NCBI RefSeq assembly: GCF_003589595.1 | Contig: NW_020653726.1 | Coordinates: 11,217,873-11,281,872 of the forward strand | From: Hyposmocoma kahamanoa | Taxonomy: Eukaryota > Arthropoda > Insecta > Lepidoptera > Cosmopterigidae | Direction: 5' to 3' | DNA: 64,000 nt | In this document: one piece after another, positions 22,951-35,103 of the stretch | Layout of the letters: each line of letters begins with the position of its first letter | How positions within the stretch are numbered: the stretch's first letter is position 1 | Made by a program: the position numbers and the translations under genes | The notes under the pieces: generated by a model | Told to the model about the DNA's origin: nothing | Databases searched by the model: none | What the model saw: the letters and a program-made list of their open reading frames with translations, nothing else

Positions 22951-23180
22951 TAACTGCCTCTGTGGCCTAACGGTTACCATGCCGGACTGCCACGCAGAGG
23001 TCCCAGGTTCGATTCCCGGGCCGGGAGAAATAGTTGTATGGCCTACAATTATTTCTCTCGTGAGTTTGGGTGTAATTTGTGGTTGTCTATGTGTGTGTCC
23101 ATGGCACCCGCGACACAGGGTTTCCCTAGTGCGGGGCTATGTTGAGTGTGTGCGTTATTTATTTATTTATTTATTATTTA
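22951..23180 (+). mobile_element. tRNA-derived SINE, copy 2
   Basis: Nearly identical to 6372-6596: TGGCCTAACGG A box, GGTTCGATTCC B box, the same body and a (TTTA)n tail. It begins 160 bp beyond the mariner end. Confidence 0.85.
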
Positions 23181-23624
23181 CTGTACCATTAAATATTAGG
23201 CCAATATTTTAAAAGCAACAATTAAATTGTTTATGTCAAATACGTACCTAATCATTGGATGGCTCAGAAAGTGCTAATTAGATTTATGCTAATCATAATA
23301 TTATTGTTTTATAGTTTACATGCGGTCAATATCAAGTTCACTTTACGTAATCAGTTGTAATTGTAAGCACGTTGCTTTAATTTGTTCTACAGTACAAGAC
23401 CTAGGTTACAAAATGAAAAATATATTAGACCGTAAGTGCTAAATTTATGTATTAAGAACTTATTGAGATCATTGTAATCAATTTATTTAACCTTTTAATA
23501 CCCTAGGCTTAGCAGTGGCGGTTAAGTAACTGTTCATCTACTTCTATAATTTTCCCCGGTTGCGTACCCACAGGTAGCTATGCGTAATCAACTGTTACTA
23601 CATAAAATTTACAACTTTTTTATT

Positions 23625-23905
23625 ATTATAAAAAACCGACCTCAAAAGTTCGTGGAATTACATCTAGGTACTTGTCAAGTTTTATTGAGATCAGTTACCG
23701 GAAAGTGCGCAAAACCAGATTCATCCCCTAGTTCACCACCCTTGAAGGTGGAATATTACCTTCAAATTTAAATGGGGCCAATACTGAGGTACCCTCTTTC
23801 CAACAAAAAAGAATCATCAAAATCGGTTCACAAATTCAAAAAAGGAAGAGTTATCGCGTGATATACGTACTTACAAAACAGAACCCCTTTTTTTTAAGTC
23901 GGTTA
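23625..23905. repeat. Short interspersed element with AACCGAC-type ends
   Basis: It begins AAAAAACCGACCTCAAAA and ends TTTTTTAAGTCGGTT, so the ends are inverted copies of AACCGACTT. The interior includes CAAAATCGGTTCA and GAAGAGTTATCGCGTG. I recall this layout as a common lepidopteran non-autonomous repeat. Confidence 0.6.
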
Positions 23906-24722
23906 AAAGTGGAAAGACTCTAAGTTCACAGTCTAGGTGTGTTAGCGCTGAATGAGTTAAGTTAAAATATGACTGTGATCAGAGTCTATGTAAACATTTA
24001 TTTACAAAATACGGGGACACACTCGTCGCCATTAAATTTAATATGAAATGAAGTTTGTATTTTGGTTTACTGATTGAAATCTTAACATACTATGTTTATA
24101 ATTGTCCAGTCTCTCGTGAAACGAATATAGATGGATAATTTTAAATAAAAATGTGAAATTAAGTGAACATACCTACACTTCATAATTTCTTTTATTTAAT
24201 TGACTTAATTTCGAATAATTTACTATTTTAGAGTTTTTATGGGTTACATCTATATTTATTTAAAATAGATAATTTTTTTTAAATTGATCACACTTTCATA
24301 AATTTAAGTTTAGAAAATTCCTCCACGCAGCATTCCACCAACGAATGGTGTAAGTAACTCCATCTGTCGGAAACTTCACGAAATATTTGTGTGACCTAGG
24401 AAAAACATTAAGTTTATGCGATTAGGATTTCTTTGATTCCCAACTTTTAATATTGTTAAATTATTATTTATGAATATTATAGAAAACAACTACCAAAAAT
24501 ATTCAACATTGAGTGGTTTATCTTTTTTAGACGTGTTCACCCAAAAATATTGATTCTGAATGCTCTACCATTGCGCATGTCTATCACATGTTTTACTTAT
24601 GCCTTTGGGATGTGAATATCTTTCTCTTTAATATTGTTATTGTGAAGTTCCCGGGAAAATACATCAGACAAGAATAACAGCAATATTTATCATAAATGGA
24701 AATTTAAGTTATTCCTCTAAAG
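23906..24722. other. Upstream region of the formin coding start
   Basis: AT-rich sequence with no open frame of note. It must hold the formin 5' UTR or an intron joining to it; the bases before the ATG (CCTCTAAAG) could be a weak acceptor, so whether the coding exon starts here is undecided. Confidence 0.35.
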
Positions 24723-27700
24723 ATGGGTAACAGTCAAACAAATGAAAAACAACCTAAGACTGGGAAGTCACCTGCCAAAAGTAAACATTTCATACGAAAT
24801 TTGAATAGAAAAACACAAGGAAGGGATAGCAAAAAACATGGAAGGAAAAAGAACGATGCGAAACGTGATGTAATAGACAGAGAGTATGATAAAACGCCCG
24901 ATTCTGACAACATAGAAGCGATAGACGCATCCGACAATGGCACGGTCGAGTGCGTGTTCAAAACATTGGCGCGGGAAGGTGAGCAGGCGGAGACGGCCAG
25001 CATGCAGTCGGAGGTAACGGTGACCAGGTGCTCTGAGTTCGAAGCGCGGTCAGCGACCCGCGACGAACCGTCCGCCACTGCCGCACCCGCGCCTGCCGCC
25101 TCGCCCTCTACCTCCGGCTCAGTGTTCACCGACCCGTTCACGCCGCTTGCCGTCGAGCTCAACCAGTGTTACTACTCCGCGGAGAGCGATAGCGCGCACG
25201 ACGAGCCCCCGCGTACCCTTACGGCGACATCAGCGCGCGCGCAGTCGCTCACTGCTACCGACTTCGCGGATATGCCGCATGACGACACCGCCTCTTTGCT
25301 GTCAACAGATGACATGGAAAAAGAAGAAAAACGTGATGTTTTCGATGACAGCTGTGACAGTAACAGGGTCGAGGATGAAAAGGTTATGGGCGGTTTATTG
25401 TCGGGATTGCGCGGTGGGAACCTCAACAGGAGTACGCACGAGTGCGAACATGAATTTCGGGATAACAGGCTGAAGGCATCTCCAGGGCAAACTTCGTTCA
25501 CAGTCTCAAGACATCGCAAAGTAGAGTTGCCTCCTGTCGTTGTAGACACTTCGCTCAACATAAACGACGAGGGTCAGTTCTTTGTAACAATTTTGGTGTT
25601 TTATTTAGGTACCTAGTTAAAAGTAATTGTCTTCCAAAAGCTTCTGATTCTTAGAACATTTTCAACACTGACAAGATTTTTAAATTAATAATGGCACTTC
25701 GGTCTTAGATTAATCGAAGTCTATGTAAGTATGTATATTGATAACTATGATTTTTATCGAGCACCGGTGCTTCAAAACTACAATGGGTATATCTCGTTGT
25801 TTTTTTAGAATGGCCAGGAATCCAGTTTATTGATATTTACTCTTTCCTGTGTGAACGAACTGTCTTAATAGATACTTTAGTAACGTACCAACTTTGTAAG
25901 TTAGTATGTTATTACTTTCTTAACCACCTTTCAAAAGTATACTACGGGCTCTTAACTAAGTATGCAAACAACAGTTATTATGTATTTACAGTTTTTTGAA
26001 AATTTCAATATTGAAACTTTTGCAGCACCGCAATGTTTTCTAAATTAGTGGTTTGGTTCTACTTCAATAACAATGGAACAAACGCAACGCGTGTAGAGTA
26101 GTGCTCTAGTTGTATTATTGTAATTTGCTTACTACGACATTTTTGCATTTGTCAGCGAATCCATTAATCCTGTTTATTAAATATAGTAAAGACGTTTACC
26201 CACGCGTACCTATATTAGTGAGCTCTGCGTTAGTCGGTTTATATTAAAATGGCGAATGGTCTCCTTTCTAAAGGTAGTAAACAATACCTTCATTCTCTAA
26301 AAACTTAATTTGACTTGATCATTGAAATAAGGCATTGACATACCTGCGTCTGTTTTTCACACGTTGATTTATTTTTATTCCAGCAGAGAATAGACGTCAT
26401 TCAAGTTTAACCGACGCCCTTATGACAGATTCCAACGTTCTGCGGAAGGTCGCTTCGCTTACCCTCGATAGGCACGGGGAATTCAAAGTGTCCAGGCCGA
26501 AGTTTGTCCCGGAGAAACTAGATTTTCAGCTGTACGAGAAATTTGAAGGTAATATTAAAAAAATGTTCTATGCGGTGATTCTAAATTTTTAGGTACCTTG
26601 GTTACCTTACCTTACTACAGTTCCTAATACTAAATTTAGAAATATAGGCAAATATTGAAAAACAAAACTGATTTACGATTTTAGTAAAGTTTTAAAATAT
26701 GTCAAGGTATGTGATGTGCCCACGAGGAAATGCTTTTTTTATATGGCGAGGGAATATCTAAGAGATATTTTAAATTATACAACTAAACAGAGCGTGTAGG
26801 TATGAAAACACTGTGCGCGTGGAAGAAGCGATAGCAAGTGCAAATAAGTTGTACTTGCAAGTAATAATACGAGTATATCTCCTACGTCAGGATTATGGCA
26901 AGTCAGTGGAGTATTGTATAAAGTATATTTTATGTATCCTATCATAAGATCGTGAAAAGTTTTTTGATGTTTTTTTTTATCAAGACAATATTACATACGT
27001 TGCTAGATCAATTACTAAAAACAATTTTACATCAGGGGCGCCAATTAACACGTGAATGGACTCCACGATAAGATTAAGAAGATTACAGTTTATCTTTCAA
27101 CGAGTATATCTAACCCCTTATCTAGAATAATCATTGGCCTCAGTCTAGGTAGAAGTCCGTGGATAGTGCATACGTGACTGAAACATTTAGTTTTATGACG
27201 TAAAACATAATTATGCAGTTAGCGACAAATCGTGTGAATTTCACCACATCTTCAGTAGCGCAATTTAACTATGCGCGGTTTCTTACAAAGTCACAATCTC
27301 CACAAAAAGGAATCACAGATATTGTAACTGTTTTAGGCGTTCATAGTGATAGTTTTGCCGCGTTAGACAAAACTTTATTTCAGTGCAAAATAACCAAAAA
27401 TCGCAGTCTCGTCTTGTTTGTGCCATTAAAAAATGTGGAATTCAACATTCGTAAGCCTAAAAATTGGTTTCGAATCAAATTAACCCAAGTAAGGCATTTT
27501 TCAATTGAGTGCGATTTTCAGACAGGCGAAATGATATGGATAAGTGATAATAACGTAGCGCAATGTTGTGATAATATTATTTATTATTGCATTGGGTCAA
27601 GTGAGAAAAAAATGTTTAAGAATTTATGTAAGTAAAAGCTAATTAAAAGTTAATTTTAAGCTTATTTACTGATTTTTTATTGGTTTTACGGCTCTGGGTA

Positions 27701-30700
27701 TGTTGCCCATTTGAGCCATATATTTATCGAGTTATCCTAGAATTACCCACACCATTGGGCGGGATCGGTGTACAGTGTCAAGAGCAAGCCAAGCGTGACA
27801 CTTAAGATCTAAATCCAACTCTATGCTGGTTACGATATCATAGGAACAGTCCAAAGTACGTACAAATTGTCAAGCTTGACGTGCTCTTGACTCTACATAC
27901 GTTTATTTAACATATATAAAATAGCCCTCTCACACCATTGACTTACAATTATATGGACGTCGGGTCCGCGCTAAAAAGTGTCCGCACTTGTAAGGCGCTA
28001 AAATCGTATACAGAGCGCGACACTCCGCTTTACTCTTCATTTGTTCTACTGACAGCGCGATACTTTTTTTTTTTTTTTTTATAAAATATAGGTGCGCATT
28101 TGACCTCCATCTCACCTGATGGAAAGTGACGATGAGGTCGACGATGGAGCATGCACACCTAAATAATGCCTACTGCGATGACATTACAATTTAAATTTCG
28201 AATAGGTTGACTTGGGACATTTTTTTCGTGGTTTTTGTATTAGACCCGTCGTCCATTTATTTGTAAGTCAATGTCTCACACGATTAGATTGCCATATTGA
28301 ATTGTCCGGAATAGAATTAAAATTCTAACATATATACTGCATCAATTGAAGAGAAAGAACTCCATACTCGTTTTGGGGTACTACCCATAGAACAGACAAT
28401 AACCAGATTTTGAATAAACCTTGGAATGTGTATGTCTTATGGCCCAGTTCAAGAAATCCATAAGTCCATTTAAGAAAACTCAACATTGTCTATAGTGTAG
28501 TCTCACCATTTTGTTTTTATGTAGTTACTATACCATGTTTTGACCAATGTGTTGACTTCAAGTACAACCTAAGTCCCCCTTAGTCCATCTTTTTTTATAT
28601 AAATATCACTAAGTTGATACTGGTTTGAAGCTCTTGAAATATGTGTCCATTCATTTGCTACATTTTTAGAAAATTAATACTCAAATGAAGTTAAAACAAA
28701 AGAACTGGAATAAGGCTTATTCTAGTTCTTCCGTTTCCTTTCTGTTTCATTCTACATAGGACCTACATTATTTGGTTCTGTAGTTTATGCTACCTAACGT
28801 AAGGATTTATTTTTGTTAAAATGAAGATTAATCTGAACATAGATAGGGATCGGAAGATTAAAGGCTTTTTTTGTATCTTTGAATTGATGGTTTACTCATA
28901 AAATTTCTTACCAATAATCATGACTAATCTCTTCAGAGAATTTTACCTCCTGAAAAAAAATTATTAAAATCCTTAAGTCCACAAAACAAGTTATTAAAAT
29001 CTCTCAAGTCCCGTTTAAAAAGCCCTAAGTCCTAAAGATTTCGTTCTAAGTCCAATTTTTTTTTGGTCATTTTTTCTAGCAACATTCATCAATTCGTAAT
29101 AACAAACGTTTTATACAAAGCCCCCAAAGTGATATTCTTTGACCACCGTTACTCTTTCGAAGATTTCGTATTATTGTTTTAAAGACAAAAAACAAAAAGA
29201 TTGTGCCAATATCTCGGAATCGAGTTCTTAGGTTTTCGCGTTTCTTATTTTTAATTTTACAAAGAAACATTCCAATTTACGCTACATTGTTTTGCAAATT
29301 ATTTTATTGTGACAATATGAATTTTTATTAAGTAACATTTATTATTAATTAATAATGGAAATTAGAATAAATTAAAACATATTATTTGTGATTTTTTAAC
29401 AGAGGAATTCTACTGGATCCCAAACTAATGGTACGGAGAAACCATCTACTCTGTTGAAATTAGGATGTTTTTCATTTCAATGGCCTCTCGCAGCATCCTG
29501 GGTAGATAACAGACTTCTTTTGCAAGGACCTGGGATTTGTCAAATTTCATTGAATGTGTTGGTTTATCCATGACATGCTCGCAGACTGCAGCCTTGTGTT
29601 TGACATCAGCTATATGTTCTTTGACGCGGGTACAAATACTTTGCTTCGTTTGTCCAACTAAGAGAGACTACAGTATCTGGAAACTTAAAAAACGGACAAA
29701 GGAATTTCTTGAAATGGACCATTCTAAAATAAAATTCGTGTCGAGTTCTTAGGTTTTCGCGATTGTTACACATAGGAAATGAAACTATTTTTCCGGATTT
29801 AAATCGATATTAGACATAACTGGTTGAAGACTGTACCACCTCAGTCAACGGTGACCATGGGACCTGTAAAGGGCCCGAAACGTCGGTTTGTTTGAAAAAA
29901 CAAATATACGCGATTTAAATCCGGAAAAATAGTTTCATTTCCTATAAAATTCGTGATCAAATCAAATCGAATCAGATCATTCTATATACAATGAATTATA
30001 ATATTTGTAAACGTTTCGACCAATGTCAATTGTCATTTTGACATTTATTAATTACAAAATCGCCAGGCCAGACACGCATTCAACCATAGAAAGAAAAACA
30101 ACATTAATCGAAACTGACCCTGGCCCAAGCCTAGTGGCCGCCATTAAGGAAATAGAATAGAATAGAAATATACAAAGAAAACAGAAAAGTAATAAAGCTA
30201 TTGGCGAATTACTTTTTAACTCATATATTGTGTATCATAAATAAACTTCAAAAACGCGAATTACTTTTTATTCTGAAAATCGAAAAACATATAATTTACA
30301 TTTCCAGGGCAGATGCTTCTCAACTGGTTTGTGTCATCAGTTGCAGACACCAATACTTTTAAGCAAACTGTAAATACTCAAGACCTCAAAAACCTTGGGA
30401 TCCAGTACTGCACGGATTTACTGGCTGCTGGAGTGCTCCGACAAATATCTGATAAAAACGCACCGTTGGAGAATGTATTCAAGGTAAAAATGAATTTATG
30501 TGCTACAAAGTGTGTATATTAAATTCAGGAAGATGTCAATACCTATTAAAATTATACTCAATAATACTTTCTACACTTATACACATTTTGTACAGTTATA
30601 ATTTGTATGAGATCTATAATGTTACATGTTTACGTTTTTTTATTGATTATTGGCATCATTTGCTCACAATCTCATTAGAGGGTTAGCATTGATGTAGTCC

Positions 30701-33700
30701 AGGGTAGCACATACTTGCCTAGAATGCCTATTCACTCCAGTCTTGAAAATGTCTATATTAAACAGGAACAGAACATAAAGTGGTTGATACATGTAGGTGG
30801 CATGTAACATAAAAGCTGGTTCCCTGAAGATGGAAGGGATGAGGGATGGGGGATGGCATAAACACTTTCGATTTGTATCTGATAAACAAACAACTTTATG
30901 CCAATGCTTGAGGCTCTGAAATTTAGCATATACCAGAGTAATATCTCTGATGAGCTTCTCTGTAGAGTCCAAGAAGACTAACTTGCAGCTAGTATAGAAG
31001 AGCTATCCAAAGGCACCAGCTGTTTTCCATGAATAATTATACTTGCGCTTGATGGATTTATAGCTGTCTTAGTGTTAAACACACCTGGATTTTGGAAAGA
31101 ATAAGTGATTATGTGTGAGTGATCACTTCCAACACTTTTTAACATAAATTATGTGAATCTATATCTCTAAATTGTTAAAAGTTTTTCTCGCTACAAAATT
31201 TAACTCTGCTTCCTGACACAAATATTTTTCGATCAGTTTTTACAGCCAAGTGTCTGAATGTGCATGTTCCGTCCAATTTTTTGCAAAACTGATAAAAGTA
31301 GAGAGTTTTATTAGGCAATACAAATGTCATGCTAAATGAAATTAGATTTCCCAAAATTATACAATTTATTCTATACTAAAGGTACTTATTGATGTTTTTA
31401 AATTATTCATCATGGACACACACTTTCCATTTGTCTAAATCACTTAGAAATACTGATGACCACTCTTCTTTGGACATCTCAGAAATCTCGTTAAAGTTAT
31501 AAGCACCCAAGGCATCTTCTTTCCTTTCAAACCACTTGCCTTTTAATGTTTTTTTTTTAATTTTTGGAAATAGGTGAAAATCACAATATGGTGGGTGAGG
31601 CAGAATAGATTAACTTTTTTAATAATACTAGTCGACTTTTTTGGCAGAAGTGTGCGGAGCGGTGTTGTCTTGATGCCAGAGGATTTGCCGAATTTCAGAC
31701 TTCGGCTGCTTGTCACACCAAGCTGACAACACTTTTGGTGCAGAAACTGTTACATACTATTTGGGGTTAACTATTCTTTGACCCTATAGCGCTACAGTTG
31801 CAATGTGCCCCATCATGCAGAAAAATGGGCGACTATTTGTTCTGTGTGCTTCGTGCACGGCGACGTTTCGTTAGAGTCTGCTCTGATTGTTGCTTTGTTT
31901 CAGGATTATAATTATATAACCATATTTCATCACCTGTCAGTAAATCATAAACTTTTTTTTTCTAAATAGTGGCCTGTACTAAGAGGATTTTTGTTGAGAT
32001 GGGAAGAAAGTGTTTGAATTGGTAGAACGATCTTAAGGTGCCAATGATCTTCTGACTAATGTAGTCAATCTGGGATTTCCAGCTTAAAGTACTATCAATG
32101 TGTAGTCCCAGATTCATAACATGCGGTGCGAATGCAATAGGTGTATCATTACAAGAAAGAGGCGCGACAGAGCTCATGTCCAACCTAGTCAAAGCATGAG
32201 AACTACCCGCGACAATACCTTGGCCCTTACTTGGGTTAACACCGATGCCAAACTTACTCGGTCAATCAGCGATACACCTCAGATCGTCATTAAGCGCTTG
32301 TATCGCAACGTCCAGGCAGTTAATCTTGGCCTGCGCATATATTTGCAGATCATCTGCATACAGATGGTGAGAATTGTGGAGGGTAGGAGAAATTAAATTG
32401 ATGAAAACGGAGAACAATAGAGGAGAAAGAAGTTCACCTTGGGGGACACCTGCCTCAAGGTCTGACCAATTAGACATGGCAGTCCTTAGCGCGAACCGCT
32501 TGCTTGCGCCCTCGAAGATATGAAGAAAACCCCTCCATTTCCGGAGGAGAGATTCGCAAATAAGCAAGGATAGCAAGAAGGATATCATGGTCAACAGCAT
32601 TGAATGCGTTAGAAAAATCAATGAGGACTAATACCGTTAACCGAAAATCCTTCATGCCCTCCCGAATGTCCTCCATAACTTTCAGTAACGCTGTCATGGT
32701 ACTGTGGGCAGGCCGAAAACCAGAATGGTACTGGTCGAGGATGTTGTTTCTAAAAAGGAAAGATGATAGTTGGCGATGAACAATCGCTTCAATAATTTTT
32801 GAAAGGAAGGGTAGTATAGAAATTGGACTAAAGTGTTTAAGGGTTGTGGGGTTATTAATCTTAGGAAGAGGCAACACATGCGCCCTGCGCCAGTTGTTAG
32901 GGAACGTACCAGATGAGAGGGATGAGTTGATAATGTGAGTAATAATAGGCAGAGCACTATCTAAACAAAAGACTATCATTTGTAGACTAATGTCATCACA
33001 TCCAACAGCTTTAGACTTTAAAGACATTATTGTTTTGCGAATATCGGACTCCGACACTAAAGAAAAGATAAAACTTTTTTGTTGGCACAAGGAAGGAACA
33101 TCTTTGAGAGCATCCGCTTTGCCTGCCCATTGAGTGCTGACACTAGCCGAGAAATGCCGATTGACATCGTCAAGAGTGAAAGGATGAGGTAAAGCGTCAT
33201 TCTGAGGCCTAACTAAGCCAATAGACTTCAAACATTTCCAAGTGTCAGCTGCAGTGGAGAAGGTTGTCATGAAAATAGCGACGTTTTGCAGCTCTCACCT
33301 GGTTGCAGCGATTTCTATGAGCCTTGAAAGTAGCCCAGTTTTCCTCAGACCTACGTTTAAATTTACTCCTCATTGCAATACGCACCAAAGGAGTAATCCA
33401 GAGCGCAGGTGGTCTTTTCAGTTTCATTGAGCGTAATGGTGCGTGCTTGTCGTAAAAACTTAATAAGGTGGCACTGAATGTTGTCAGCTTGCCATCTAAA
33501 GTGGGCGCTGCCATAAACCAATTTATCTATCATGAAATGCACCAATCCACACGATGTTCTTTCTGCTCATCATTAGGTCACATAAATCGCAACGTTTATG
33601 GATGGGCTGTTATCCATAAATAATAGTCTGCAATGCTGCTGACCCAATGCCCAGTTCTTAAGTCTAAACTGTACATTATAAATCGTCACTTTTTACGAAT

Positions 33701-35070
33701 AATATTTTCGACAGCATGAACGTATTGTTGATAACCGCTGTTGACGGCCGACCCTTCATTACCTCATCTACAAAGCTTCTCTACCCTCTTTCAAATTCAG
33801 CAAACCAATTAAACATAAATGATTTGCAGATAATGATACACAGAACAAAACATGAATGTATATTATTTACTGACGACATATCTATTATCGTAACTTTTAG
33901 TAGAAAGACAACAACAATAAGACACCATGAACTAGACATAAACAATGCAATTGTTGAAGTAATCAATTGGCTACATTCAAATAATCTGAACTTAAGCAAA
34001 TCAAACTATCATACGGTTCGCAAACCATGTACAATACTTAATATTAATTTAATACTAGAACACTCTTTAGCTTGGAACAGATGACAATTGTGCACAACAT
34101 TGAAATGAAAGAGATTTAGTTAAATATTCTATTTAAAAATGAAAATGCACGTTTATAAAATGAAAAAAGTTTGAGCAAACCATAAATTAAAAATCTACAA
34201 AAAATGAACGCACCTAGTTTTGAGACCTCATACACGCTTTAAATGATTTTAAAGATTGGTGGAATATATCTACCTCTGTGTTAACCTTATTATTATTCCT
34301 GCACATACGAAACAACGGATCATTGTACGACACGTTGTATGTTGTTAGTGGCACATAAAAAAGTATACAATTTAATAAATCGAGACATACTAAATATAAT
34401 TACAGTTTAAATATCGATGCAATTCAGGAAATATTCCATACCAAATTTCTTGGAGTAACCATAGATCAATAGCTAAACTGCAAAACTCGCGTTTAGAATG
34501 TATGTATGAGAATCCATAAGTTTGTATATCTTTAAAAAAGCTGAAAAATATAACAAATAAGGAAGCTGTCATAACCACATATCGCACTGTTAATACAATA
34601 GTGTATTAACTTAAAAAGTGGACTTTCTCAAAATCGATGAAAACAAAAACGAATTACTCACTTCCCGCAAAAAATAATTAAAATTTGTGTATATGTTATG
34701 GTTTATTAAAGACACTTAAACAATTTCCTAAATATGTTTAAAAATAAAATGGAAAAAATAATTTAATATTTTTGAATAAGGATTATTTTGGCCAGAACAA
34801 GCTCACATAAAGTGTGTCTCATTTTGAGTTAAGTAGATATCTTTTGATTGTTTCTTACAATATTCTACCGACGGTTTTTTTGACGTGTAAAGAATCAAGT
34901 TTTACGCTACGTAAAGAAATAATATTAAATTTCACATATTTTGAGTTGCAACACTTGTAATAGCAGTGCGATATAAGGCGTATGTAGAATCCATATTACT
35001 ATTTTGAAACATGCCAACTCTTGTCTCAGAGCCTTGGTCTGTTGCCACTATCATCATTATTGAGATTTAT

Positions 35071-35103
<33 letters not shown>

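Noticed and set aside
24734..25561. Minus-strand frames of 129-142 codons opposite formin exon 1
   Set aside because: GC-rich antisense shadow of the formin coding exon; no family, no splice support.
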